Assembly (NCBI GenBank): GCA_002339725.1 | Contig: DDKN01000112.1 | Coordinates: 1 to 35,658 of the forward strand | Direction of reading: 5' to 3' | Source of the DNA: Thiobacillus sp. UBA2597 | GTDB taxonomy: Bacteria; Pseudomonadota; Gammaproteobacteria; Burkholderiales; Thiobacillaceae | Length of the DNA stretch: 35,658 nt | In this document: positions 1 through 7,942 of the stretch, piece after piece | How the letters are laid out: each line of letters opens with the position of its first letter | How positions within the stretch are numbered: position 1 is the first letter of the stretch | The notes under the pieces: generated by a model | What the model was told of the DNA's origin: nothing | Database searches by the model: none | What the model saw: the letters and a program-made list of their open reading frames with translations, nothing else | Made by a program: the position numbers and the translations under genes

Positions 1-110
1 CCTCCCCCACAAGTGGGGGAGGGGTCTGGAGCCGGGTTGGCTTTGAGCCCCTCCCGATCTCCCACGTCAGTGGCAGAGGGGGGTGCTCCCTCCCCGCGTG
101 CGGGGAGGGT
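1..110. repeat. Paired GC-rich palindromes (REP-like) inside mutS
   Basis: Two perfect 10-bp inverted repeats lie 65 nt apart: 1-10 with 13-22 (loop AA) and 88-97 with 100-109 (loop GT). The second is followed by a G/T-rich tail (TTGGGGTGGGG). This layout resembles the dispersed intergenic repeats of betaproteobacterial genomes. Unusually, it lies within the mutS reading frame, which stays open through it. The left edge of the element may continue outside the window. Confidence 0.75.
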
Positions 111-1307
111 TGGGGTGGGGAGGCTTGGGCTGGAAAGATTGGCCAGCTCGGCGCGCAAGCCGGGCAACAGGCGCAGGCTGTCGCGCAGGCCGGAGAGGTC
201 GCGCGGCCGGGCCGATTTCAGGGCGATGCGGGCGGCGATGCGTTCGAGGTCGCTCATGCCCTTGAGCGCCTCGCGCAGGCGCAACGCCACCTGCGGCGCC
301 TCGATCAGGCCGCGGATGGCGGCCAGGCGCGGCAGGCGGGCCTGCGGCTGGCGCAGCGGGTGGTGCAGCCAGGTCTTGAGCAGGCGGCTGCCCATGCCGG
401 TGATGCAGCGGTCGAGTTCGGAGAACAGGGTGGGGGCGGCCTCACCGCGCAGGGTCTCGGTCAGCTCCAGGGTGCGGCGGGCGGCGGCGTCGAGCGCGAC
501 ATAGGCATCGTCGCGCTCGATGGCGAGGCCGGTGATGTGGGGCAGCGCGGTCTGCTGGGTCTGCCGCGCATAGTCGAGCAAGAGGCCGGCGGCGGCCTGC
601 AGCAGGGGCGCATCTTCGCAGCCGAAGGCAGCAAGGTCGCGGGTGCCGAAGTGTTCGGTCAGGATACGCCGGCCGCGTTCGGCGTCGAACTGCCAGGCGG
701 GGCGCCGGGTGAGGGCGATCCTGTCGCCGGGCAGGGCGCCTGAGTCGAAGTCGTCGGGCAACAGCAGTTCGGCCGGGCCGATGCGGGCGAGCTCGCCGGC
801 CAGCCGCTCGGGCGCGACGCGCTTGGCGGTGAGCCGGCCGCTGGTCAGGGCGAGCCAGGCCAGGCCCAGCTCCCCGCGGCCGGGTGCCAGGGCCATCAGG
901 ATGGCGTCCTGCTTCTGTTCCAGCAGGGCGTCGTCGGTCAGGGTGCCGGGGGTGACGATGCGCACCACCTTGCGCTCGACCGGGCCCTTGGAGGTTTTCG
1001 GGTCGCCGATCTGCTCGCAGATGGCGACCGATTCGCCCAGTTTGATCAGCTTCGCCAGGTATTGCTCGGCGGCGTGATAGGGCACGCCCGCCATGCGGAT
1101 GGGCTGGCCGGCCGATTGGCCGCGCGTGGTGAGGGTGATGTCGAGCAGGCGGGCGGCGCGCTCGGCGTCCTCATGAAACAGCTCGTAGAAGTCGCCCATG
1201 CGATAGAACAGCAGCATGTGCGGATACTCGGCCTTGATGCGCAGGTATTGCTGCATCATCGGCGTGTGCTGGGCGAGGTCGGCGTGAAGGGGCGCGGGCT
1301 TGTTCAT
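1..1307 (-). CDS. mutS: DNA mismatch repair ATPase MutS, N-terminal part (cut by window edge)
   Basis: MutS recognises base mismatches and small loops and starts mismatch repair with MutL. The ATG at 1307 opens MNKPAPLHADLAQHTPMMQQ, followed by the MutS domain I signature with the mismatch-reading Phe-x-Glu (MGDFYELF) and AGVPYHAAE. The connector and the first part of the lever domain follow, up to DLERIAARIALKSARPRDLS and GLRAELA at about residue 390. From there to the window edge the frame stays open but encodes a Pro/Gly-rich peptide (SLPTPTLPARGEGA and onward) that comes from the palindromic repeat at 1-110. In the family this point is a short inter-helix segment of the lever domain. The clamp and ATPase domains would lie outside the window, so whether the gene is intact cannot be told. 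It lies 55 nt downstream of the diguanylate cyclase gene on the same strand. Confidence 0.93.
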   Translation of the reverse strand, partial: MNKPAPLHADLAQHTPMMQQYLRIKAEYPHMLLFYRMGDFYELFHEDAERAARLLDITLTTRGQSAGQPIRMAGVPYHAAEQYLAKLIKLGESVAICEQIGDPKTSKGPVERKVVRIVTPGTLTDDALLEQKQDAILMALAPGRGELGLAWLALTSGRLTAKRVAPERLAGELARIGPAELLLPDDFDSGALPGDRIALTRRPAWQFDAERGRRILTEHFGTRDLAAFGCEDAPLLQAAAGLLLDYARQTQQTALPHITGLAIERDDAYVALDAAARRTLELTETLRGEAAPTLFSELDRCITGMGSRLLKTWLHHPLRQPQARLPRLAAIRGLIEAPQVALRLREALKGMSDLERIAARIALKSARPRDLSGLRDSLRLLPGLRAELANLSSPSLPTPTLPARGEGAPPSATDVGDREGLKANPAPDPSPTCGG

Positions 1308-1362
1308 GGGCGAGCCCGGATTATCCCCGAACCCGGGCGCCTGGGGGAGCCGGCCGGGCGGC

Positions 1363-3441
1363 TCAGGCCTTGCCGTTGTAGCCGATTTCGCCCGTGGCCA
1401 GGACCACCCGGTTGCGGCCGCGCTTCTTGGCCTGGTACAGGGCGGCGTCGGCCGTCGTGAGCAACGATTCGGCGCTGCTGCAGGTGGGGAAGCTGGCCAC
1501 GCCGGCGCTGAAGGTGGCGGTGAACTCGATGTCCAGCTTGTCGCTGGTATGGCGGATCTGGCCGAAACGGATGCGCAGATCGTTCAGGATCTGTCCTGCC
1601 TGTTTGTCGCTGCAATTGGGCAGGATCATGATGAATTCCTCGCCGCCGTAGCGGCCACCGATATCGGTGCTGCGCAGGCGTTCCTGGATCAGGCGGGCCA
1701 GGGTCTTGATCACCCGGTCGCCCACCGGATGGCCGTGCGCGTCGTTGATGGCCTTGAACTGGTCGATGTCGACCATGGCAATGGCAAGCGGGGCGTTGTG
1801 GCGGCGCGCCCGGGCGACCTCGGCCGCCAGGGCCTCCTTCGAGCGGGCGTGGTTGAGCAGGCCGGTCATGCTGTCGCGCACCATCAGGGAATTGAGCAGG
1901 CGGAAACGCTCGGCCCGGATCCGCACCGACTGCACCAGCCGGGCCGGCTCGATCGGCTTGATCAAAAAGTCGTCGGCGCCCGTGCGCAGGGCGGCCAGGT
2001 GGGTGTCGGGGTTGTGTTCGGACGAGAGAAAGACGATGGGCAGGCTGTCGAAGCTGCCGTGCTGGCGGATCAGCTGGGCCAGCTCCTCACCGCTGCAGTC
2101 GGGCATGTACATGTCCATCAGGATCAGTTCGGGGTTGAAATGATCGATGGCCTGCATCGCCTCCAAGGCCCGGGAGGCGATGGCGGTTTCCATGCCCGCC
2201 TCGCGCAGCAGGCTCTCGATGTGTTGGGCCAGGGCGGCCTGGTCCTCGATGATCAGGATGCGATAAGGGGTGGGCAGCGAGGTCTTGAACAAGGCGTCCA
2301 GCACGTCGACCAGTTTGTTGGCGTCGACCGGCTTCAGGAGATAGGCGGAGCCGCCGGCGCGCACCGCCTCCAGGCGGGCGGTGATGTCGTCCCGGGTGGA
2401 GACGAAGACGATGGGGATCTCCTTGTGGTCGCTGCCGGCAAGCTGGCGGGCCAGCTGGATGCCGGCCATCGGACCTTCCTTGAGCATGATGTCGAACACC
2501 ATGGCCGTCGGGCGCTCCCGCCCGAGTTGGATCATGAGCGGCGCGATTTCCTGAAAATGCCTGACCTGATAACCGAAGTGCCCAATCTGGGCGGCCAGGA
2601 AGGCGGCCTGGGCCGGATCGTCTTCCAAAAGGTAGACCAGGGCCTTGGCCTGCAGCGGCAGGGGCGGCACTTCGGCGTCGGTTGGTTTCTGGGTGTCTGA
2701 CGATTCCCGGGCGAGTTCGCTCAAGGCGGCGAAGCTGGTGTCGAGCTCGGCATGGCTGGCGGCATCCGGCAGGCTGTTGCGCTCCAGCCAGCCATACAAG
2801 GCCTTTTCGATCGCCTTGGCCTTCAGGCCGAGCGCGTTGAAGCCATAGGTCCGGCTGGTGCCGGCCAGGCTGTGCACCAGCCGGACCAGCTCCTGCAGGT
2901 CGACCAGCCTGGCCTTGCCGGTCCGGATGCCGTGCCAGAGCTGGCTGATGTCCTGAATCCGCTGCGGGATCTCGGCGATGAATTCCTGACGCAAGGCCTC
3001 GAGCGAGGCCTCGAGCGAGACCTCGGGGTCAGGCTTGGTTACGGCGGCCGGCATGCTGCTGCGGGCCTGGTCCCAGCGCGCGCGCACCTCGGCGGCCAGG
3101 TTCATGGGATCGAACGGCTTGGCGATGACGGCGATGGCGCCGTGGGCGATCAGGGCCTCGATCTCATGGGTTTGCGCCTTGGCGGTGAGGAAGATGGCGG
3201 GCGTGGCCTGATGCTCGGGGCGCAGGCGGATGCGGCTCAAGGTGGTGGGACCATCCATGCCCGGCATCATCACGTCGAGCAGCAGCAGGTCGGGCTTGAA
3301 CTGGTCGAGTGCGACCAGGGCCTCTTCGCCGGAACCGGCGACCATGACCTTGAAGCCGCCGACGGTCTCCAAGGCCAGGCGGGTGATCTTCTGGATGTCG
3401 GGATCGTCTTCGACGACCAGGATGTGCTTGAGTGTGCTCAT
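1363..3441 (-). CDS. Multi-receiver diguanylate cyclase (REC-HPt-REC-REC-GGDEF)
   Basis: A 692-residue cytoplasmic signalling protein with no membrane segment. Domains in order: receiver 1 (about 5-122, phospho-acceptor D56, K108); a histidine phosphotransfer-like helical domain (about 145-245, H190 in VHSLAGTS); receiver 2 (about 266-385, D317, K370); receiver 3 (about 393-510, D443, K495); and a GGDEF domain (about 520-685). The cyclase motif is GGEEF at 599-603, and the RxxD inhibitory site is R590-D593, five residues ahead of it. It should therefore make cyclic di-GMP from GTP under phosphorelay control and bind its product. The ATG at 3441 was chosen because the first receiver starts right after it; the frame runs further upstream but only over non-homologous sequence. 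A TACAAT box at 3470-3465 could be its -10 element. The partner kinase is not in this window. Confidence 0.9.
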   Translation of the reverse strand: MSTLKHILVVEDDPDIQKITRLALETVGGFKVMVAGSGEEALVALDQFKPDLLLLDVMMPGMDGPTTLSRIRLRPEHQATPAIFLTAKAQTHEIEALIAHGAIAVIAKPFDPMNLAAEVRARWDQARSSMPAAVTKPDPEVSLEASLEALRQEFIAEIPQRIQDISQLWHGIRTGKARLVDLQELVRLVHSLAGTSRTYGFNALGLKAKAIEKALYGWLERNSLPDAASHAELDTSFAALSELARESSDTQKPTDAEVPPLPLQAKALVYLLEDDPAQAAFLAAQIGHFGYQVRHFQEIAPLMIQLGRERPTAMVFDIMLKEGPMAGIQLARQLAGSDHKEIPIVFVSTRDDITARLEAVRAGGSAYLLKPVDANKLVDVLDALFKTSLPTPYRILIIEDQAALAQHIESLLREAGMETAIASRALEAMQAIDHFNPELILMDMYMPDCSGEELAQLIRQHGSFDSLPIVFLSSEHNPDTHLAALRTGADDFLIKPIEPARLVQSVRIRAERFRLLNSLMVRDSMTGLLNHARSKEALAAEVARARRHNAPLAIAMVDIDQFKAINDAHGHPVGDRVIKTLARLIQERLRSTDIGGRYGGEEFIMILPNCSDKQAGQILNDLRIRFGQIRHTSDKLDIEFTATFSAGVASFPTCSSAESLLTTADAALYQAKKRGRNRVVLATGEIGYNGKA

Positions 3442-3557
3442 CTGCAAAATGGGCTCGACGCCCCATTGTAGGCAAATTCCGCCCGGCCGGTGAGCGGAGG
3501 CGGGCGGAGACGGTCGGCGAGTTGCGCGGGGTGTGGATTTGATGCCCGCGCGGCGAC

Positions 3558-4355
3558 TCAGCCTTTGAGGCCTGGCGTCAGGTGCGGCCCGATGGCCTGC
3601 AGCAGTTGCACGAAGACCTTCGGATTGCCGGCCACGATATGTCCGCTCTTGAGATGGCGGTCCTCGCCGGTAAGATCGCTCACCAGGCCGCCGGCCTCGG
3701 TCACCAGCAGGCAGCCGGCGGCGATGTCCCATAGGTTGAGGCCGATCTCGAAGAAGCCGTCGGTGCGGCCGGCCGCGGTCCAGGCCAGGTCGAGCGCAGC
3801 CGAGCCGGGGCGGCGCAGGCCGGCGGTCTTCTGCACCAGGTCGCGGAACATGCCGAGGTAGGCGTCGAGATGGCTGAAGTCACGGAAGGGAAAGCCGGTG
3901 CCGATCAGCGCTTCTTTCAGCTTGGCGCGTTTGGAGACGCGGATGCGGCGGTCGTTGAGGAAGGCGCCGGCACCGCGGCTGGCGGTGAACAGTTCGTTGC
4001 GGGTGGGGTCGTAGACCACGCCGTGCGTGGGCACACCCTTGTGCAGCAGGGCGATGGAGATGGCATATTGGGGAAAGCCATGCAAAAAATTGGTGGTGCC
4101 GTCGAGCGGATCGATCACCCACTGGAACTCTGACTCGCCGGTGACGCCCGATTCCTCTGCTAGAATCGCGTGGCCCGGATAGGCCGTGAGCAGGGTGTCG
4201 ATGATGGCCTGCTCGGCGGCATGATCCACCTCGCTGACGAAATCGTTCTCCCGCTTGCTGCGCACGGTGAGCTGATCCAGGTCGTTGGAGGCCCGGTTGA
4301 TGATGGCGCCGGCACGCCGGGCGGCCTTGACCGCCGTGTTGAGCATCGGATGCAT
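3558..4355 (-). CDS. suhB: Inositol-1-monophosphatase family protein SuhB
   Basis: A 265-residue Mg-dependent sugar-phosphate phosphatase. In E. coli SuhB dephosphorylates inositol-1-phosphate and also joins the rRNA antitermination complex. Metal-binding motifs are all present: E67-E68 (LAEESG), D82 and D85 in WVIDPLDGTTNF (79-90), and D210 in LWDIAAG. Length matches the family (E. coli 267). The ATG at 4355 gives MHPMLNTAVKAARRAG, the normal N-terminus; the longer open frame upstream is an artefact of antisense coding in trmJ. It is divergent from trmJ, a conserved neighbourhood. The shared promoter region holds a dispersed inverted repeat (4380-4510). The stop codon lies about 115 nt from the start of the diguanylate cyclase gene on the same strand. 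Confidence 0.94.
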   Translation of the reverse strand: MHPMLNTAVKAARRAGAIINRASNDLDQLTVRSKRENDFVSEVDHAAEQAIIDTLLTAYPGHAILAEESGVTGESEFQWVIDPLDGTTNFLHGFPQYAISIALLHKGVPTHGVVYDPTRNELFTASRGAGAFLNDRRIRVSKRAKLKEALIGTGFPFRDFSHLDAYLGMFRDLVQKTAGLRRPGSAALDLAWTAAGRTDGFFEIGLNLWDIAAGCLLVTEAGGLVSDLTGEDRHLKSGHIVAGNPKVFVQLLQAIGPHLTPGLKG

Positions 4356-4379
4356 GGCTGACTCTGAAAAAAACAGTTG

Positions 4380-4510
4380 ACCGCAAAGGCGCAAAGGGCG
4401 CAAAGAATCGATATTGACGGGCATGCCGGGAGGTTTTGGCCAGACGGGAATGCCTGATTCTTTGCAGTGACAGCCAGATTTTCTTTGCGACCTTCGCGTT
4501 CTTTGCGGTT
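4380..4510. repeat. Dispersed repeat with imperfect inverted ends in the suhB-trmJ gap
   Basis: The left arm (4380-4407) begins ACCGCAAAGGCGCAAAG. The right arm (4481-4510) is its imperfect inverse and ends TTCTTTGCGGTT. About 70 nt of unrelated sequence lie between, including another CTTTGC at 4460-4465. The arms carry direct repeats of a GCAAAG unit. It has no coding capacity and occupies most of the divergent promoter region. It resembles a miniature mobile or REP-like element. Its ends are set by the visible arms only. Confidence 0.6.
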
Positions 4511-4547
4511 CAAATTTAAAGAACATCGAAATCCCCGGCATTTTACC

Positions 4548-5276
4548 GTGAATCGCGACTCCCCTCTGGACAATCTCCGCGTCGTGCTGGTCGAGACCAG
4601 CCATCCCGGCAACATCGGGGCGGCGGCGCGCGCCATGAAGGTGATGGGGCTGTCCCGGCTCTACCTGGTCAATCCCAGGTGCGCCATCGACGACGAAGCG
4701 CGGGCCCGGGCCTCGGGCGCGGTCGATCTGCTCGAGGCGGCCGTGCTCAGCGACAGCCTGGACGCGGCCCTGGCCGACACCGTGTTGGCCGCGGCCTGCA
4801 CCGCGCGCCGGCGCGACCTGCCGCACCCGGCCTATACCCCACGCCAGGCGGCACCTTTGTTGTTGAGCGAGGCGCGGGCCGCGCCGGTGGCCCTGGTGTT
4901 CGGTTCGGAGACCTTCGGCCTGTCCAACGAGCAGCTCGCGCGCTGCCGCTGGCTCATCAACATCCCGGCCAATCCGGCCTATATGTCGCTCAATCTCGCG
5001 GCGGCGGTGCAGGTGCTGGCCTACGAGCTGCGCAGCAGCCTGCAGGATGCCACCATCCCCCTGCCCGCGTTCGAGCCCGCCCGCCACGAAGAGGTGGAGG
5101 GCTTCTTTGCCGAGCTGGAGCGCACCCTGGTCGCCATCGGTTTTCTCGACCCGGCCAGTCCCAAGCGGCTGATGCCGCGGCTGCGCCGGCTGTTCGCCCG
5201 GGCCGGCCTGGAGAAGGAGGAGGTCGCCATCCTGCGCGGCATCCTCGGCGCCATCAACAAACGCTCCGGGCAATAA
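4548..5276 (+). CDS. trmJ: tRNA (cytidine/uridine-2'-O-)-methyltransferase TrmJ
   Basis: TrmJ is a SPOUT-class methyltransferase that 2'-O-methylates nucleotide 32 in the anticodon loop of several tRNAs, using S-adenosylmethionine. The protein (242 residues, E. coli 246) starts with LRVVLVETSHPGNIGAAARAMK, which holds the family's N-terminal Asn/Arg motif. Next come VFGSETFGLSNEQL (SAM-binding knot) and IPANPAYMSLNLAAAVQV (the third SPOUT motif). The C-terminal part has the usual helical dimerisation extension. The start is taken as GTG at 4548, because homology begins about 8 codons later and there is no ATG before it; no strong ribosome binding site is visible. It ends 100 nt before cysE and just upstream of the IscR-like box. 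Confidence 0.93.
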   Translation: MNRDSPLDNLRVVLVETSHPGNIGAAARAMKVMGLSRLYLVNPRCAIDDEARARASGAVDLLEAAVLSDSLDAALADTVLAAACTARRRDLPHPAYTPRQAAPLLLSEARAAPVALVFGSETFGLSNEQLARCRWLINIPANPAYMSLNLAAAVQVLAYELRSSLQDATIPLPAFEPARHEEVEGFFAELERTLVAIGFLDPASPKRLMPRLRRLFARAGLEKEEVAILRGILGAINKRSGQ

Positions 5277-5314
5277 CCCTCGACGCCCTATGGCCTTTGG
5301 CCGGCCCGGTCGCT

Positions 5315-5347
5315 ATAATTGACCGCTTTAGTCGGGAATTGCATACT
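5315..5347 (+). promoter_or_regulatory. cysE promoter overlapped by an IscR type-1-like box
   Basis: TTGACC (5319-5324), a 17-nt spacer and CATACT (5342-5347) form a sigma-70-like promoter. The stretch ATAATTGACC followed by AGTCGGGAATT resembles the Fe-S type IscR operator. Aligned without gaps to the 33-nt element in front of iscR (6146-6178), it matches at about 22 positions and the -35 and -10 boxes fall in the same places. IscR control is an inference from this match. Confidence 0.6.
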
Positions 5348-5376
5348 GCCCTCGTACAGCGATTGCGAATATTCCA

Positions 5377-6129
5377 ATGTTTGCCAGGCTACGCGAAGAC
5401 ATCGGTGTGGTATTTGAACGGGATCCGGCGGCGCGCACCTTTTTCGAGGTGCTCACCACCTACCCCGGGGTGCACGCCATCCTGCTGCATCGCTTCAATC
5501 ATGCCCTCTGGGGCCTGGGCCTGAAGTGGCTGGCGCGCTTGAGCGCCATGCTGACGCGCTGGTTGACCGGGGTCGAGATCCACCCGGGCGCGCGCATCGG
5601 CCGCCGGGTGTTCATCGACCACGGCATGGGCGTGGTGATCGGCGAGACGGCGGAGATCGGCGACGACTGCACGCTGTATCACGGTGTCACCCTGGGCGGC
5701 ACCTCCTGGCAGAAAGGCAAGCGCCATCCGACCCTGGAAAATGGCGTCATCGTCGGGGCCGGCGCCAAGATCCTCGGCCCGATCACCCTGGGTGCCGGGG
5801 CCAAGATCGGCTCCAACGCCGTGGTGGTCAAGGATGTGCCGGCCGGCGCCACGGCGGTGGGTATCCCGGCCCGGATCCTGGACGGTGCGCGCGAGCGGGC
5901 GCGCAGCGAGCAGGCCGAGAAGATGGGCTTCTCGGCCTATGCCATCAGCGCCGACATGAACGACCCCATGGTCAAGGCGATCCACGGCCTGGTCGACCAC
6001 AGCGCGGCGACCGACCGGCGCATCGACTGGATCGTGGCCGAGCTCAAACGCCTGGGGGGCGCGGCGGAAGAGCCGAAAAAGCCGGGCGACGGCTTCGATC
6101 CGGACTATCTGAACAAAATCGTGGATTGA
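5377..6129 (+). CDS. cysE: Serine O-acetyltransferase CysE
   Basis: Transfers acetyl from acetyl-CoA to L-serine, giving O-acetylserine for cysteine synthesis. The 250-residue protein has a helical N-terminal part (1-65), then a left-handed beta-helix of hexapeptide repeats from VEIHPGARIG (66-75) to GIPARIL. Active-site region FIDHGMGVVIGETAEIG (D81, H82) and the CoA-side VTLGGT and H117 are present. It is the shorter CysE type. The ATG at 5377 precedes MFARLREDIG, the usual start. It lies directly ahead of iscR, separated by an IscR-type promoter. Cysteine is the sulfur donor for IscS, so the location makes biochemical sense. Confidence 0.94.
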   Translation: MFARLREDIGVVFERDPAARTFFEVLTTYPGVHAILLHRFNHALWGLGLKWLARLSAMLTRWLTGVEIHPGARIGRRVFIDHGMGVVIGETAEIGDDCTLYHGVTLGGTSWQKGKRHPTLENGVIVGAGAKILGPITLGAGAKIGSNAVVVKDVPAGATAVGIPARILDGARERARSEQAEKMGFSAYAISADMNDPMVKAIHGLVDHSAATDRRIDWIVAELKRLGGAAEEPKKPGDGFDPDYLNKIVD

Positions 6130-6145
6130 TGGTCTCATGCAGTGA

Positions 6146-6178
6146 ATAGTTGACTATTTTTATCGGGATTTATACACT
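6146..6178 (+). promoter_or_regulatory. iscR promoter with IscR type-1 operator
   Basis: TTGACT (6150-6155), a 17-nt spacer and TACACT (6173-6178) form a promoter. The overlapping sequence ATAGTTGACTATTTT followed by ATCGGGATTTAT fits the type-1 site bound by [2Fe-2S]-IscR in other proteobacteria. This implies negative autoregulation of the isc operon. It starts 17 nt after the cysE stop codon, so the isc genes may be transcribed both from here and from the cysE promoter. Confidence 0.7.
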
Positions 6179-6210
6179 GCGTGTACTGGATACCTTGAGA
6201 GGGGTGAATC

Positions 6211-6690
6211 ATGAGACTGACGACCAAAGGACGTTTTGCGGTAACCGCCATGATCGATCTGGGCCTGCGCCATCAGCGCGGCCCGGTGACCCTGGCCGGC
6301 ATCAGCGAGCGCCAGCGCATTTCGCTGTCCTACCTGGAGCAGTTGTTCGGCCGCCTGCGCCGGCAGGGCCTGGTCGAGAGCGTGCGGGGTCCGGGCGGCG
6401 GCTATTGCCTGGCCAAGCCGATGGCCGAGATTTCCGTGGCCGACATCATCCGCGCCGTGGACGAGCCGATCGACGCCACCCAATGCGGTGGCCTGGGCAA
6501 CTGCCATGACGACCACACCTGCATGACCCACGACTTGTGGACCAATCTCAACGCACACATCTATCAATACCTGGAGTCGGTCAGCCTGAACGAACTGGTG
6601 ACCAGCCAGATCGAGAAGCAGAAACAGGAAGCCAAGCAGGAACGGCGTGTGCTCGGCACGGCCGAACTGAAGATGGCCATGAGCAGCTGA
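6211..6690 (+). CDS. iscR: Fe-S cluster assembly transcription factor IscR
   Basis: An Rrf2-family repressor that senses Fe-S status through a [2Fe-2S] cluster and controls the isc operon. The 159-residue protein starts MRLTTKGRFAVTAMIDL. It has the winged helix (about 1-70, recognition region LSYLEQLFGRLRR) and the ligand set C92, C98, C104 and H107, with the same spacing as the E. coli protein. All four ligands are present, so cluster binding is expected. GAGAGGGGTG just before the ATG is a good ribosome binding site. The stop codon is 13 nt before iscS. Confidence 0.96.
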   Translation: MRLTTKGRFAVTAMIDLGLRHQRGPVTLAGISERQRISLSYLEQLFGRLRRQGLVESVRGPGGGYCLAKPMAEISVADIIRAVDEPIDATQCGGLGNCHDDHTCMTHDLWTNLNAHIYQYLESVSLNELVTSQIEKQKQEAKQERRVLGTAELKMAMSS

Positions 6691-6703
6691 CGGAGCGAAA
6701 ACC

Positions 6704-7915
6704 ATGGTTAAGACCCCGATTTATCTGGACTATTCCGCTACCACCCCGGTTGACCCCCGGGTGGCGGCCAAGATGATTCCCTACCTGACCGAGCATTTCG
6801 GCAACCCCGCGTCGCGCACCCATGTCTTCGGCTGGGAGGCGGAGAAGGCGGTGGAGGTCGCGCGTGAGCAGGTGGCCAGCCTGGTTAACGCCGACCCGCG
6901 CGAGATCGTGTGGACCTCGGGGGCGACCGAGTCGAACAACCTGGCGCTCAAGGGTGCGGCCCACTTCTATCAGGGCAAGGGCAAGCACATCATCACGGTG
7001 AAGACCGAGCACAAGGCGGTGCTCGACACCTGCCGCGAGCTGGAGCGTCAGGGCTTCGAGGTGACCTATCTGCCGGTGCTGGAGAACGGGCTGGTCGATC
7101 TGGCCGCCTTCAAGGCGGCCATCCGGCCCGATACCATCCTGGCCTCCGTCATGTATGTGAACAACGAGATCGGCGTGATCCAGGATATCCCGGCGATGGG
7201 CGAGATCTGCCGCGACAAGGGCATCATCTTCCACGTCGATGCTGCCCAGGCTGCGGGCAAGGTCGACATCGACCTCGCCAAGCTGAAGGTCGACCTGATG
7301 TCGTTCTCGGCGCACAAGGTCTACGGCCCCAAGGGCATCGGTGCCCTGTATGTGCGGCGCAAGCCGCGCGTGCGGCTGGAGGCCCAGATGCACGGTGGTG
7401 GTCATGAGCGCGGCTTGCGTTCGGGTACCCTGCCGACCCATCAGATCGTCGGCATGGGCGAGGCCTTCGCCATCGCCAAGATGGAAATGCACGCCGAGAC
7501 CGAGCGCATCCGCATGCTGCGCGACCGACTGTGGCAGGGCGTGTCCGACATCGAGGAGGTGCACGTCAACGGTGACATGGCCAGCCGCATCGCCGGCAAC
7601 CTCAACGTCAGCTTCAGCTTCGTCGAAGGCGAGTCGCTAATCATGGCGATCAAGGACCTCGCGGTGTCGTCCGGCTCGGCCTGCACCTCGGCCAGCCTGG
7701 AGCCATCCTACGTGCTCAAGGCCCTGGGGCGCGACGACGAGCTGGCGCACAGTTCGATCCGCTTCACCATCGGCCGCTTCACCACCGAGGAAGAGATCGA
7801 CTACACGATCAAGCTCTTGCACGACAAGATCGGCAAGCTGCGCGAGATGTCGCCGCTTTGGGAGATGTACAAAGACGGCATCGATTTGAAATCGGTCCAG
7901 TGGGCCGCCCACTGA
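6704..7915 (+). CDS. iscS: Cysteine desulfurase IscS
   Basis: A PLP enzyme that removes sulfur from cysteine and passes it as persulfide to IscU and other acceptors. The 403-residue protein (E. coli 404) begins IYLDYSATTPVDPRV. Key residues are the PLP lysine K205 in SFSAHKVYGPKG, the PLP-stacking region TEHKAV, and the persulfide cysteine C327 in SSGSACTSASLEPS on the mobile loop. The C-terminal tail ending LKSVQWAAH is the IscU-docking tail typical of group I IscS. It is the first enzyme of the operon after iscR. Confidence 0.97.
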   Translation: MVKTPIYLDYSATTPVDPRVAAKMIPYLTEHFGNPASRTHVFGWEAEKAVEVAREQVASLVNADPREIVWTSGATESNNLALKGAAHFYQGKGKHIITVKTEHKAVLDTCRELERQGFEVTYLPVLENGLVDLAAFKAAIRPDTILASVMYVNNEIGVIQDIPAMGEICRDKGIIFHVDAAQAAGKVDIDLAKLKVDLMSFSAHKVYGPKGIGALYVRRKPRVRLEAQMHGGGHERGLRSGTLPTHQIVGMGEAFAIAKMEMHAETERIRMLRDRLWQGVSDIEEVHVNGDMASRIAGNLNVSFSFVEGESLIMAIKDLAVSSGSACTSASLEPSYVLKALGRDDELAHSSIRFTIGRFTTEEEIDYTIKLLHDKIGKLREMSPLWEMYKDGIDLKSVQWAAH

Positions 7916-7942
7916 GTCTGGCAAGGACAAGGAGAAAGCATC

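Noticed and set aside
1300..2700. Plus-strand open frame of 466 codons opposite the diguanylate cyclase
   Set aside because: It is antisense to the REC/GGDEF domains and has no domain features of its own.
4380..4510. Possible CRISPR-like array of GCAAAG units
   Set aside because: The units are short, irregular and inverted at the two ends, and there are no spacers of constant length.
3558..5273. 571-codon minus-strand frame that would make SuhB twice its usual length
   Set aside because: The N-terminal part is antisense to trmJ and passes through the repeat at 4380-4510; the proper start at 4355 gives the family length.
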